Shown: piece after piece, positions 24,791 through 37,377 of the stretch | Layout: the number at the start of each line of letters is the position of its first letter | How positions within the stretch are numbered: the stretch's first letter is position 1 | Assembly (NCBI GenBank): GCA_036346255.1 | Contig: JAYEVH010000461.1 | Span: 1 to 64,000 of the forward strand | Direction: 5' to 3' | DNA from: Ampelocalamus luodianensis | Taxonomy: Eukaryota; Streptophyta; Magnoliopsida; Poales; Poaceae | Length of the DNA: 64,000 nucleotides | Program-made: the position numbers and the translations under genes | The notes under the pieces: model-generated | Databases searched by the model: none | What the model was told of the DNA's origin: nothing | What the model saw: only the letters and a program-made list of their open reading frames with translations

Positions 24791-25339
24791 TCATGGCAAA
24801 TAGTCCAACACCTTTGCAAAGAAACTGGCATACTCATGACTAATCCTGCGATGCGTCATCGCGAGAAGGCGGCGTAGTCGTCCCACCCTTCCACACCGCG
24901 GCCGGTGCTCGTGCACGGTGGCCATCCTCCGACAATGCCCACACCCGGCCCGGTGCCGGCCTTCTTCCCCATGCCGCGCTGGACCATGTCGTGGCGAGCC
25001 TCGCACCGCTGCACTCCGGTTGGTCTTGGCCGTCTGCGCACCGCCGCCGGTCACCTCGCCCTCGACCTGGCTGATGTAGTGCTTCCCAACGTCACGCGTC
25101 TCGCCGGCCGTTTAGAGGAGGAGGCCGAGCATGTAGGCCGCGGCCTTGTGGTCGGCCACAGCCGCCCGTTCAAGGAACATGAGGCCGCGCTGCATGTCTT
25201 GGGGCGTGAAGACAAGCCCGAGGCCGACGATGAAACAAGCCCCCGGGTTGCCGGCACCGGCCAGGTGGTTGACGACGGCGAGGAAGCGCTCGTTGTCCTG
25301 CCACTTGATCACCTCCTCTCGCTCCAGCGCCACGCGCCT
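24791..25339 (-). pseudogene. F-box/Sel1-like gene fragment, copy 2
   Basis: On the minus strand an 88-codon piece (25112-25378, running into the LTR at its start) gives a Sel1-like repeat of the type found after the F-box in plant proteins like At1g67623: WQDNERFLAVVNHL, GNPGACFIVGLGL, QRGLMFLERAAVADHKAAAYMLGLLL. A different frame carries the apparent C-terminus ending WDDYAAFSR before a TGA near 24857. The N-terminal half with the F-box is missing, cut off by LTR D at 25340. Function in the intact relatives would be substrate choice for an SCF ubiquitin ligase; this piece cannot do that. Confidence 0.6.
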
Positions 25340-28300
25340 TGTGAGGACCCGGTTTATTCGGCATGCTTGTTTAACCATCCACTTGGTCTAACAGTACAAA
25401 TCAAATAAACCAAGCCTCGAGATATGTATACTTCCCGAGTGCAGATACACACCTGTTACAAAATCTGCATCAATTCCATTCATACACATAGAGTCGAAGC
25501 AAAAGCAACAAATGAAAGACATACATAATATAAAGAGAGTTATTACAAAGAGAGGCCAACCGGCCAAATAACACATAAGTAATTAATTTAAGCAATGGAA
25601 GCAAAAGGGCCATAAGATGGCAATAACGAAAGCCAATCGGTGTGCCTTTACCACAAGGCAACCAACCGGACCGCCAAGCTAATCGTCCCCAACGAGACGC
25701 AACACTGACTCACAAAAGTGAGGCCCATGGGGCTCACCTTCTTCCTCTGCAACAATTAATATTAAACAAAGCGGATGAGTACAAAACTTGTTTTGTACTC
25801 ATGCAAGACCGACGTGTGAGATAACAGAACTATAATTAACTACATGCAAGCTTTATTTAAGTGGATGAAGCTTTGGACTCATTTTCACATAAAGCAAGTT
25901 TCCATTTGCAATAAGGTAATAGATTCGAGCAAGTTTGCAATTAATTTTTATTGTTCAAATAAAAGAGAGACAATTATAACAATAGATAGATGACAACACC
26001 AACCTAGAAGCAACTAACCCATAGTCACCACAACAATAGCATGAAGTCCCCTTCATACCACCCATGTCAAGTTTAAGTTTTTAAAAGGTTGTAGTCTAGT
26101 TCTTGTGGGAAATAACCAAGCGTGTCCATAACCTAGGGCGAGGCTATTCGAATAGTTTTAACCTGCGGGTGTACCAATGTACCCACACGATAGACCGCCT
26201 TTCCACGACCACGGTTAGCACACTTCCTTTGGTATGCGTGCATGGCTAAGTCTAACAAGGCGCTTTCCAATGGGCGATGCTAATTAAGAGCTGCAACCCA
26301 CGGAGAAAGACACATTAGACAGCCTAACAGGCTGCTAATGCTCCCCTCAACACCACAAACACACACACACGGGAACACATCCACCGACCAGCTTATAATT
26401 AACACCTCCTAAAGTACTTAGTCAAGAGAGGTTCCATAGCCCCCTCGTGTGGTTAGCACGCAATAATTGCTTGGATCAATGGCACAAGTAACTCGGTCCT
26501 TAAGGACATAGGCACCATTCCAATCACACCCAACAGATCACCCAACATACCATTGTGCCCAAGCCAAGATATAATTTTTGTTTTCGTTTTGATTTGCAAA
26601 TTGGTAAAACACAAGGGTTGGGTATAATGGAATAATAATAGCGAGTGTGATCAAGATCACCAAACTAAGTCGATGATCGCTTAATACTACCGATAACTAG
26701 GCATGGCTAAGCAATATTTATTCGAAATCTACTAAGTGACAAGAGCTCATCCAACGAACTCTAATCACAGCAAATAACCTAGGCTTAGGTAGTAGAGGAT
26801 ATTGATTTACCTACAGATTATGCAACTAGGGATTAACTAATCAATTTAACAACCAAATAGCAATGCATACATACAGTTTGAACAAAGTATTAGACTTTAA
26901 AAGTAATGGGATTGAATGGGAAATGATCAAACTGCTTGCCTTCTTGCTGTTGCTCAAATGGTTGCGGAGGGTCGTTCTCAGGGTTACCGCAAATATCGAA
27001 TCCTAAGCGAAAGAGCGAAAACAACCAATAAGACGAGCAACACATAAACAAAAGAGCAAGCAAAACTTATCCAAATGCGACGAAATTTATACACAAGGTA
27101 AAATACGAATATACCTAGTCATAGGAACTGGAAAAACCTAATTTGGATTTGTGGTGCAAAAGATATTCTCTAAAAACCTATTTTCGGCCATAATTAGTAC
27201 TGCAGCAAAAACATTTTCTAGAAAGATTTTGAAGCTGAAATTTTTATGGTAGCTACCTACTGGTGTAGTGATAAGCCATATAAAATTTCAGGTCATTTGG
27301 AGTTATATTGAAAGGGTTATGATTTGTTTAAATTTTTAGGGTATTAAACTAAAATATGATCCTTATGATTTTTAAAAACAGTAAAATTTGTGAAACCAAT
27401 TTTCCCAGCAAATACATTAGCAGTGGAAGCTAATCCAATTGGATTCATACAAAAAGGATCTATAGATTAAAAGTTATGCATTTTACAAGTTTGCTAAAGT
27501 TCTGAAAAACAGTATTAAGTTCACTTGTTTACTATTTTTGAAAATGGTTTTCCAGATTTGATCATGGTCTACAATTATTTTTATTTAAGTTCAAGGTATA
27601 AGGAAGCTAACAAAACTGGAACCATCTAATTTGGATCTAAGATGACAAAGATATGAAAATGAGAAGACCCTAATGTGATACTGATTTCTGGACTTAGCAC
27701 TCTCGGGACTTCACTAACATCCAGAGATGTGGACGAATCCGAGCCGTTGATCCTGGATCGGACGGCCCACGCGCACAGCGCGCACATCACACACACAGCG
27801 CCCACCGAGGCTCGCCGTTGGATCAAAATCCAACGGTCCAGATGGAGATGGCATTCGGACCGAACGAATGCCTTCACAATCTCAGCCGTTGATCGAGCAT
27901 CACACGCCCGAGCGCTCCAGAGCAAGGCTACGGCGCGCGCGAGTCAGCGACGGTGGACCGTTGATCTTGGATCCAACGGCTCCGGTTGAATCAGGCCAAC
28001 TCACACGCTGGGCGCGCGAGACAGGGGAGCGACGCGGAGGTTTCCTGCCCGTCGATCGCTAGATCCGACGGCTAGGGCTGGGCCACGTCGCCCTCGGTGA
28101 GCCTCGTCCGACAACGGGCATTCCTCGCCGCCGCTCGCTGGCGTGATGCCGCGAGGAGGCCCAGGAGTGCGAGCAAAACAGCGGGGCGCAATAGCCTCAC
28201 GCCACGACCGCGCTCGCAACCTCGCGGAGATGGCTCACGCGCGCGGCGTGACACGGCGGGGCGGAGAAGGTTCTACGGTAAAAATGGAGCATGCGATACG

Positions 28301-28641
28301 GCTAAGATCATGCTCCGCTACCACGTGTGCTAGCTACTGGAGGGCTTAGAGGACTCACCGGGATGTTGCGGAGAGGTTGAGCAGGTCGGAGGTGGGCCGG
28401 CGGCGGAGAACCGAAGGCGGCGGCGGAGCCTTCACGAGGAGGAGCCACCCTGGACAACACAAATAGGACCGGATGGTGCCATTAGGTCCGCAAGGCCCCA
28501 GAGAAGGTTCAGCCGAAAGGGGTAGGGGGTTGGAGGTCATACCGGCACCGGAGAAGAAGAGGGGCATTTCTGGCCGCCGAAGGGGAACCTCCAAATTGGA
28601 GCCCTCCTGCGAGGATCAAGACCAATTGAGTTAGGGTTAAT
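25340..28641 (-). repeat. 3' LTR of gypsy element D, left part
   Basis: Starts with the family end (TGTGAGGACCC on the plus strand) and is alignable with LTR C and LTR A through the conserved 3' third, with palindromes at 25777-25800 and a damaged one at 26656-26678. The core (about 27690-28620) is GC-rich with CCGTTGGAT-type palindromes at 27815-27836 and 27958-27979. The LTR is interrupted at 28641 by element E and resumes at 37378. Without E it is about 4.4 kb. Confidence 0.85.
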
Positions 28642-30924
28642 TGTAGTGCCCCAGAATAGAATTCGGGAAGAAACCTAGTTAAGTAAAAGGAAAAAAGTAT
28701 TAGGAAGTTGTTTCCGGCGAAGGACTAGTTGGAAATTATGTTATAGCGGGAGAAAGAGGGGGGTTTTTGAAAGTTTCCGAAAACTTGGGCCTGGGCTTTG
28801 GCCCATAGGGGCCCATGTGTGGCCGGCCAAGGGGGGGAGAGCATCTCCTTTTCCCTCCCCCCTCCTAACCCTAGCCGCCTCTCTCCCTTGCCCCATTCCC
28901 TCCACCCGTGAGCCCTCCTCTCTCCCTTAGGCAGCCGCCCCATCCTCTCCCCTGCGCACCACCCTTGCCATGGTCTCCCCAGCTGCTGTACTCCCTTGCC
29001 CTTGCGCCTCCTCGCTGCGGCAAAGCCCGCCCGTCTTCCTCGCTTGCCGACTCGGAGAAGAAGGAGTTCGCTGGTGGTGATCGGCTATTGGAGGGGGAAG
29101 AAGAGGAAGAGATTGGGACCATCTTTGGGGGAAGAGCTCGCTGGTGGGTGCTCGTCGTGCCCGGCAAACGGTTCTTCAAGGGTAACCACGTTTTCCCCTC
29201 GTTTAGATGCCTTAGCACTTAATTGTTCTATGTCGGTAATTCTGTCGCCTCATGGCAGATCGCGTTAGAGGGACGTTTTGATATAGTTAAGTGCGGATTC
29301 AGCCTCGGGCGTCTCCTAGAAAGTTGTAGAGGACGTCAATAGCTTTCAATGAAGTGCTAGATCATAATTTTTGGACCCCTGTAGCAAAGTTATGATTTTA
29401 TTAATGCAGCTGTTCTGCAACCCTGTCAGTTTCTGGACAGGTTTTAGTGATATGAACTTTGCGATCAGTTAAAGATATAATTAGAGGATCTCAGTATAAC
29501 AAAAGTTGTAGATAATTGTCGTAGCTTTCAGGGAAGCACAAGAACGCGAAATTTGGTTAAACGATCTGAAAGTTATGATAGTTTTAGTGCGCTGTCCAGA
29601 AAGGGTGACGTGAAATCGATGTTTTGTTAATCAGGTTAAAAGTGATTTTAGATGGCCGAATCAGGGGAGCTCACCAACTAGGTTTAGTTGGGAAATTTGA
29701 TAACCTTTCAATGAAGTCCAAGAACACGTAATTTGGACCTCTGTACAGAAAGATATGAATTTTAGAACTTAACTGTTCACAGAAGGTACAGAACAGCAAT
29801 TAGAAATTTGGAGTCGGGATTGGGTTGCGAGCTATTGCCAGTTGTGTTTGTTTTTAGAATTCATGTGGTTCGTTACTGTGGTCTTAGTCTATGTTCTTGA
29901 TTGAATTTAGGTGGGGAAGAGTACCGGAGGCAGCACGACTTCACGTTCCCAGTTCTCACGTGGTTAAGGCAAGTGCATTGTTTGATTTGTGAATGTGTTT
30001 GGTGGTCATGATTGTGTGCTTCTCGATATGTGGTAGCATAGTGAGATTGTTGGCTTGATGTTGATTTAAGATTGATGGGTGCGTCATATATGTCCATGCT
30101 CTATTGTTGTATGTACTTACTGTCTTGTGGTAATTTGATGATGATTAAATGATGAGCATGTGCATATTGAGATCATATTGAGGCTTGGTCATGTGGTGAC
30201 CAAGTATGTTTCCTTTGAGATCCCGTCATGAAGGTGACGGGCCGAGATCCTCACTGCGTGGAGTGTGGGCTTGAGTCCCCATTACTTGCGGAGTAATGGG
30301 CAATTGGTCCTGTGCGTGCGCGCCGCGAGCATGGGTATCGGCGGCGGTTGCATACTCTGCATTACGGTGTAATGCACACGAAAGATAAAAGAAAGGATCC
30401 TTGAGCATTGCATCTGCATGTGAAGTGTTTGTTGTTGATCTTCTATATATTGATGCTGATGTTATGGCTTCTATTTACGTACTTGCTGAGCGTGGACTCA
30501 CTCTTGCGTTGTTGTTGTTTTAGGTACCGAGCCAAGAACGACATGCATGGGGAAGTAGAGCGCTAGTCACACACATGCCACATGAACTAAATAAAGTTGA
30601 ATGATCTTGAGATAGTAATTGTTATTAGTAAATGGCGAGATGCTCAAAGGTTTATTATATCTTGTGTCTTGAGGTGGTTTAAGTGTAATAACGATGAGTA
30701 GTTGAACTTTATACTTCAACTGGATTCTGGATATGTAGCATATCTTTGATTATCTTTTGATGTCTCTAGATGGTAGTTTGGTTAATTTATGATTCATTTG
30801 AATGTTGGAACCTCCGTGTAATTAACTTTACAAGGGAGGTTCTGCTAAATTATTAAGTTTGCTATGATTAGAATTATTAGGGTTTGTTTAGTAGCATTCC
30901 GGCTCATGTTGGTACAGGGTGTTC
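28642..30924 (+). repeat. 5' LTR of element E
   Basis: Starts TGTAGTGCCC. The last bases are changed relative to the right LTR (GGGTGTT then CTGATTA, where the other has GGGTGTTACA), so the exact end is uncertain by a few bases. Differences from the 3' LTR are mainly 1-2 base indels in C/G runs plus a few substitutions. Confidence 0.88.
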
Positions 30925-30926
30925 TG

Positions 30927-30940
30927 ATTAGTATCGGCGA
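30927..30940 (+). other. Degenerate primer-binding site of element E
   Basis: ATTAGTATCGGCGA can be aligned with the initiator methionine tRNA match TGGTATCAGAGC with one gap and several mismatches. Position directly after the LTR supports it; the similarity alone is weak. Confidence 0.45.
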
Positions 30941-33900
30941 GGCGTGTAGGTCCGTGGTGATTGGATTTACAACCTAGGCAACTTAAATTGCTAAAATTTT
31001 GTAATGGTTAATGAACTTATAAACTGACACCTTTGGTGCAGTGAGGATGGGATGGGTCAAGCATTGCATTTACGCTTAGTTGAGTTGTATTAATGATTCT
31101 GTTTGAGATGATCTGTTATATCTATAGCATAATACTATGGTTATTATGTGGGGTAACCCATGTTGAGAGATGGAGGTAGTGGTTGTGGTCTGGGCTATAC
31201 CAGTTACACCACCGTTAAGTGGTATAGGAATAGCGAAGTATCCACTTAAGAGATCGTAGTATGAGCGTTGGTAGCGAGTTTACTTAAAGAGTTGTTCTCT
31301 TCCCGAATTTGAATTTGGTCAACTCTTATCCAGTTGAGATTGATGAGTTTCTCTTGGGTTATTCATTCTTGTGGTTGATAGGTTACTTTGAGAAAAGTTG
31401 ATGCGTTTCCATTGGTTTACTTTGCCCCTTAAAGCATTTATTGTTTTCCCAATCTGTTGAGTTAATCTTGCGGCGCGAATTTGGTTAATCGTAAAGATTG
31501 GCCTTTGTGTTGGAGTTCTGTTTGTCTTATTGGAAAACATGACCACATTATTTCACTTGATGTTTTGGTTAATAAAAGTTTCGTTTTGCAAGTCCTTTAG
31601 TACAAGAAAGCTTTGAATCAATGTAACTTCCTTGGGTATTTAGTGTTGAAGTTGAATGGTTCTCTTTTATGAAAGAAAATATTAAATTCTTTAGCGATGT
31701 CTTCTTGTGGTTAAGATGGAGGTTATAAACAAAGAAATTGATGGGAATGATATGTGTTATCGGTGAAGTCTGGAGTGTGTGAATGATCGATCATAACTAA
31801 GATCCTTCAAAGGAAAGCTCATAAATTTGAAAGTGTCTTGTAGTAGTTCTTGATGAGCCGTGTTTAATAGTACAACTATACCTAATTGTAAACCGTAGAG
31901 TTAACAAGAAGGGTGGAACATTTATGAATTGATTGGATCATTAAGAGTGATACATTTGGTAAACTTCTTTGGTAAATTGGATTAACGGATCGCAATGGAT
32001 TAACCTAACCGTTTGGGATGGTTAAGTACAAAAGGAGTTAGATTATTGTGTTAGTGGATATTAATCTTGGAGTAACCCTTGGTGGATGTTTAGTGATTAT
32101 ATGTAATTGTTAGGTGCAATTATTGACTATTAAAGTTTGGTGTTGAGCTTTACTAAGAGGAAAATTGATGGGATTTAATAGATGAACAATAATTACATGA
32201 TGGTAGAACTATCGGATAATAGTATGTCATTGATGGAAGGGCTTTGGAATAACCTTTTAAATTGTGTAGTTAGTTCCTCTAAATAAAATGGTTGTTGTAG
32301 TGAGGGTGTAAGAATCAGTATGCACTCATTTGAGGATGAGATGATAAAGGGTATGTCACATTTTGGTGAGCCTTGGTGGCTAATAAGGGAAGAGTTGAGG
32401 ATAACGAATCTTGTTAAAGTGAATTATTCTTGGTGTTGATAAGACTGTCCACAAGAGATTGTGACGTCGGAGTGGTGATGATTCTTCTAGAAGAAAAAAT
32501 AAGTCGATTGCTTTTAGTAGTATCGGATAAATGAAATGTTTGGAGTTTGGCATTCTTGATCCTTTGGTTGTTCATGATTTATGTCGTAGATGATATTAGT
32601 TTGACCAATGAGGCGTATTGGAAGGTTCTATTTAGTTCTTAAGTGATTAATGTGATTTGGTTTTAAAGGTACTACTGTTTGGGTTGACAAGTAATGATGT
32701 AATCAAAGAAAACTGTTTTAATTGTTGTGGAAAATGAGTACCATAAGCATTTGAGGTTGGGGTTGAGAATTGTAATTTGCAACCTTTCTGCGTTCTGACT
32801 TAAGAGTTTCTTGGGTTTCCTTAGCAATGTTTATCATGATTTATGGAGGTTTGAAAATTTCTTCTTGTGGGACATGTGCCCACTGGCGTGGACTTGTGTT
32901 TTGTTTTTTTGAGATCATTACTATTTGATTGTTACTCTTGGTCTCGTGCTCATTCCGACGAGCAAAGCTTGTGTGTTGAACCTTGTATTTGTTTGTTTCT
33001 TCCTTTTGAGAAAGGATTTAACCTACTTGTGTTGCCAAGTCTAATAGAAGTATTATGGTGGTTGGTTGGAGGTGGACAAGTATTTTGTAGTGGTGAGATT
33101 TTGGGAACCAGTCTATGTGAAGAACAGATAGAAGGTGTATTGGTTTTGACCTATAACTTCTTTGAGAGATTTTTATGGAATGATTGTCATTGGAAACAAG
33201 CTGATTAGTGTTTAGACTAGTGGAACCTAAGGCGAATTATGATCCATTAACCTTTGTCCATGTTGGAATATTGGGATTAACGAAATTATGGACTCTTGAT
33301 AAACTTATCGAGTATCGCAATTGGATACTTAGTATGATTGTGCGAGAAGAGTTTTGATGGTGAAGGTTAATGAGAGTAGCGGTGTGGAGAAACCTAAGTG
33401 TTGTGCTAATTAATGGGATAGCGAGGAATTGTTGAGTTATGATCAAGTATGATTCGCCTCGATGAGGTAACCCTATGGGGTTAGATTATCTCTAAGTATA
33501 ACTTGGTCAAGAATTTATTTGTTAATTGGCGTTGGTGATTGAGTATGTTTGAATCTTGGTCAAGCGGTTAAGGTTTCATGACGGGTATATTGTGGTTGTG
33601 TAATGAATTGGATTGGTGTGGATTAGAGAAGGTCTAAGGCTGTGAAATAAATCGCCTTGGGACGGTTACTTCATTAGTGAGGCGTGGATGTTAATGATTA
33701 AGTTTTTGTTGAGCTATGTGAAATTTTAGTGAAAGAATTTAAGGATTTCCTATCAATCATAATAGAAATTCATTGCAGGAGACTTCGAGGTTGATTTTGG
33801 GCTTTGCATTTTTATATTAGAACCTTCGATGCCAATGATTATGTGCAGAAGTGGTAGAATAAGAGTGGATTCCGAGTAGTGGACTGATCATTGATAGTAT

Positions 33901-35099
33901 CCTTTGGAGCTAGTATATGAGAGGGTGGGATGTGAATTTCAAAATTGTTCATCCTTAACGGATTAAGGGATGTGATAGTGGGTGAAATCTATATTGAGTT
34001 GTGTTAGAAATTATTTTGACAAGTTCATTGGTAGTGAAATTGGCTAGAGTCGAGATTGTGGGTTGGAAGAGTCTCCTGCATAAGTGTGGGTTTTGTGATT
34101 GGTAGAGCATAGGTTTGAGGTTGCCAATTTAAGAGAAATGAGTTAATGCGTTATGCAATGATTTGGGATCCTTTGGTTTAAGAAAGTAATTTCTTAAAAG
34201 AAAGATTGTGGTAAAGTGGCGTGATCTTAGATAGTGAGATGCTTTCTTAGTTCTTACTTGAACTACGTGGTTATGATGGATGTCGATTATAAAATTGAGT
34301 TGGTTCTTGTCGGTATGTGTGATTCCTTCCAGTTAGGAAAAGGGGTAAAACTGGTTTTTTTTTTCGAGTGATTTCGCTTTTGGCTTGTGTGGCTTTTATT
34401 TCTAAACTGCCTATTTTGGAAAGTGGAAAAGATTTCGTGGTAAATCTATTGATTTTGGTTTGGGCTCTTCTAAGAGAAGGTGACTTTAAGTTGGATGCAT
34501 TTTGACTCCTTTGTTTTGATTGAGTTTTCGGATAAGTGAGTTGGCAGGCGAGTTCTTTGTGCGTCCCTTGTACAGGAGATGCTGCTTGCTTAGGTAAAGT
34601 GATCGATTGAGTGTTGGAACAAGAGTTCTGCGGGTTCTGTGCAGACGATGTACTTCGGTACAAAAAGGAAGTTTAACCAAAGGTGTGTTGGATAGGTTCC
34701 TTAGTCACGGGAATATGTAGATTGGCATATCGCTAGGACCGTCTCGAGTACTTGCGCGGAGTACGCAATGTCTTGTGTTCTTCGGTGCTGAGAGAGCACA
34801 TGAGAGGTCCGGAGCTTAAGTTTTTGTTGGAGCTGTTGACCACGAAGTAAGACCTTACTTTTGAGTCCCGTGTGTGGAGCGTACCCGTAAGGGTCGAGAT
34901 TAGTCTTGAAGTGAAAGACGTTATCCGTCAAGGTGATGGGATCATATAAGTCTGAGAGGGAAGCGTCTTGTGAAGTGGAATCTCGCATGCGCGAGCAGTG
35001 TACGGGATTGTTCACAGCGGGTGGGTGGTAACGTTAGTAAGTTTCATTGTGATTATTCCTTGACGTTTAACGTGGTTAGAATTGGGACGAATTCGGTTT
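30941..35099 (+). pseudogene. Decayed interior of element E with remnant chromovirus pol end
   Basis: No open frame above about 130 codons exists and most of the stretch is unrecognisable. Near the right end, plus-strand translation of about 34780-35020 across frames still follows the end of a chromovirus pol: a VLREHMRGPELK stretch like the region after the GPY/F module, then DLTFE, VPVRVE, and finally SEREASCEVESRMREQ, the chromodomain tail. The plus strand looks poor in C and rich in T and G. The interior was probably already degenerate when E inserted, since its LTRs have hardly diverged. Confidence 0.65.
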
Positions 35100-35111
35100 A
35101 AGGGGGTAGAA
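35100..35111 (+). other. Polypurine tract of element E
   Basis: AAGGGGGTAGAA directly precedes the 3' LTR start TGTAGTGCCC. This is the usual form of the tract in grass chromoviruses. Confidence 0.8.
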
Positions 35112-37372
35112 TGTAGTGCCCAGAATAGAATTCGGAAGAAACCTAGTTAAGTAAAAGGAAAAAGTATTAGGAAGTTGTTTCGTGAAGGACTAGTTGGAAA
35201 TTATGTTATAGCGGGAGAAAGAGGGGTTTTGAAAGTTTCGAAAACTTGGGCTGGGCTTTGGCCATAGGGGCCCATGTGTGGCGGCCAAGGGAGAGCATCT
35301 CCTTTCCCTCCCCTCCTAACCCTAGCCGCCTCTCTCCTTGCCCCATTCCCTCCACCCGTGAGCCCTCCTCTCTCCTTAGGCAGCCGCCCCATCCTCTCCC
35401 CTGCGCACCACCCTTGCCATGGTCTCCCCAGCTGCTGTACTCCCTTGCCCTTGCGCCTCCTCGCTGCCGGCAAAGCCCGCCCGTCTTCCTCGCTTGCCGA
35501 CTCGGAGAAGAAGGAGTTCGCTGGTGGTGATCGGCTATTGGAGGAAGAAGAGGAAGAGATTGGGACCATCTTTGGGGAAGAGCTCGCTGGTGGGTGCTCG
35601 TCGTGCCCGCAAAGCGGTTCTTCAAGGGTAACCACGTTTTCCCCTCGTTTAGATGCCTTAGCACTTAATTGTTCTATGTCGGTAATTCTGTCGCCTCATG
35701 GCAGATCGCGTTAGAGGGACGTTTTGATATAGTTAAGTGCGGATTCAGCCTCAGGCATCTCCTAGAAAGTTGTAGAGGACGTCAATAGCTTTCAATGAAG
35801 TGCTAGATCATAATTTTGGACCCCTGTAGCAAAAGTTATGATTTTATTGGTGCAGCTGTTCTGCAACCCTGTCAGTTTCTGGACAGGTTTTAGTGATATG
35901 AACTTTGCGATCAGTTAAAGATATAATTAGAGGATCTCAGTATAACAAAAGTTGTAGATAATTGTCGTAGCTTTCAGGAAGCACAAGAACGCGAAATTTG
36001 GTTAAACGATCTGAAAGTTATGATAGTTTTAGTGCGCTGTCCAGAAAGGGTGACGTGAAATCGATGTTTTGTTAATCAGGTTAAAAGTGATTTTAGATGG
36101 CCGAATCAGGGAGCTCACCAACTAGGTTTAGTTGGGAAATTTGATAACCTTTCAATGAAGTCCAAGAACACGTAATTTGGACCTCTGTACAGAAAGATAT
36201 GAATTTTAGAACTTAACTGTTCACAGAAGGTACAGAACAGCAATTAGAAATTTGGAGTCGGGATTGGGTTGCGAGCTATTGCCAGTTGTGTTTGTTTTAG
36301 AATTCATGTGGTTCGTTACTGTGGTCTTAGTCTATGTTCTTGATTGAATTTAGGTGGGGAAGAGTACGGAGGCAGCACCGACTTCACGTTCCAGTTCTCA
36401 CGTGGTTAAGGCAAGTGCATTGTTTGATTTGTGAATGTGTTTGGTGGTCATGATTGTGTGCTTCTCGATATGTGGTAGCATAGTGAGATTGTTGGCTTGA
36501 TGTTGATTTAAGATTGATGGGTGCGTCATATATGTCCATGCTCTATTGTTGTATGTACTTACTGTCTTGTGGTAATTTGATGATGATTAAATGATGAGCA
36601 TGTGCATATTGAGATCATATTGAGGCTTGGTCATGTGGTGACCAAGTATGTTTCCTTTGAGATCCCGTCATGAAGGTGGCGGGCCGAGATCCTCACTCGT
36701 GGAGTGTGGGCTTGAGGTCCCCATTACTTGCGGAGTAATGGGCAATTGGTCCTGTGCGTGCGCGCTGCAGCATGGGTATGCGGCGGCGGTTGCATACTCG
36801 CATTACGGTGTAATGCACACGAAAGATAAAGAGAAAGGATCCTTGAGCATTGCATCGCATGTGAAGTGTTTGTTGTTGATCTTCTATATATTGATGCTGA
36901 TGTTATGGCTTCTATTTACGTACTTGCTTGAGTCCGTGGACTCACTCTTGCGTTGTTGTTGTTTTAGGTGCGAGCCAGAAACGACATGCATGGGGAAGTA
37001 GACTGCTAGTCACACACATGCCACATGAACTAAATAAAGTTGAATGATCTTGAGATAGTAATTGTTATTAGTAAATGGCGAGATGCTCAAAGGTTTATTA
37101 TATCTTGTGTCTTGAGGTGGTTTAAGTGTAATAACGATGAGTAGTTGAACTTTATACTTCACTGGATTGCTGGATATGTAGCATATCTTTGATTATCTTT
37201 TGATGTCTCTAGATGGTAGTTTGGTTAATTTATGATTCATTTGAATGTTGGAACCTCCGTGTAATTAACTTTACAAGGGAGGTTCTGCCGAAATTTATTA
37301 AGTTTGCTATGATTAGAATTATTAGGGTTTGTTTAGTAGCATTCCAGGCTCATGTTGGGCTGGGGTGTTACA
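35112..37372 (+). repeat. 3' LTR of element E
   Basis: 2261 bp, TGTAGTGCCC to GGGTGTTACA, followed by the TTAAT target duplication. Colinear with the 5' LTR over its entire length. Within it and the partner copy, the GC-rich stretch near the start (35280-35640) holds overlapping small open frames that I do not regard as genes. Confidence 0.92.
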
Positions 37373-37377
37373 TTAAT

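Larger units (their letters stand above)
28642..37372 (+). mobile_element. Complete LTR retrotransposon E with TTAAT target duplication
   Basis: Two near-identical LTRs of about 2.3 kb (28642 to about 30924 and 35112-37372) flank a 4.2-kb interior. The 5-bp flanks are identical, TTAAT at 28637-28641 and 37373-37377. LTR ends are TGTAGTGCCC and GGGTGTTACA. A degenerate primer-binding site follows the left LTR and a polypurine tract precedes the right one. The interior holds a badly decayed chromovirus pol. E sits in LTR D. Close LTRs point to a recent insertion, while the decayed pol means it could not have moved with its own proteins. Confidence 0.93.

Noticed and set aside
28908..29268. Small Pro/Leu-rich frames in the start of E's LTRs as genes
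   Set aside because: Present in both LTR copies with frame changes between them, and with no recognisable domain. They reflect the GC-rich LTR start.
30941..35099. Interior of E as purely non-coding filler (classic LARD)
   Set aside because: Plus-strand residues near 34780-35020 still follow the end of a chromovirus pol, so it is a decayed coding region.
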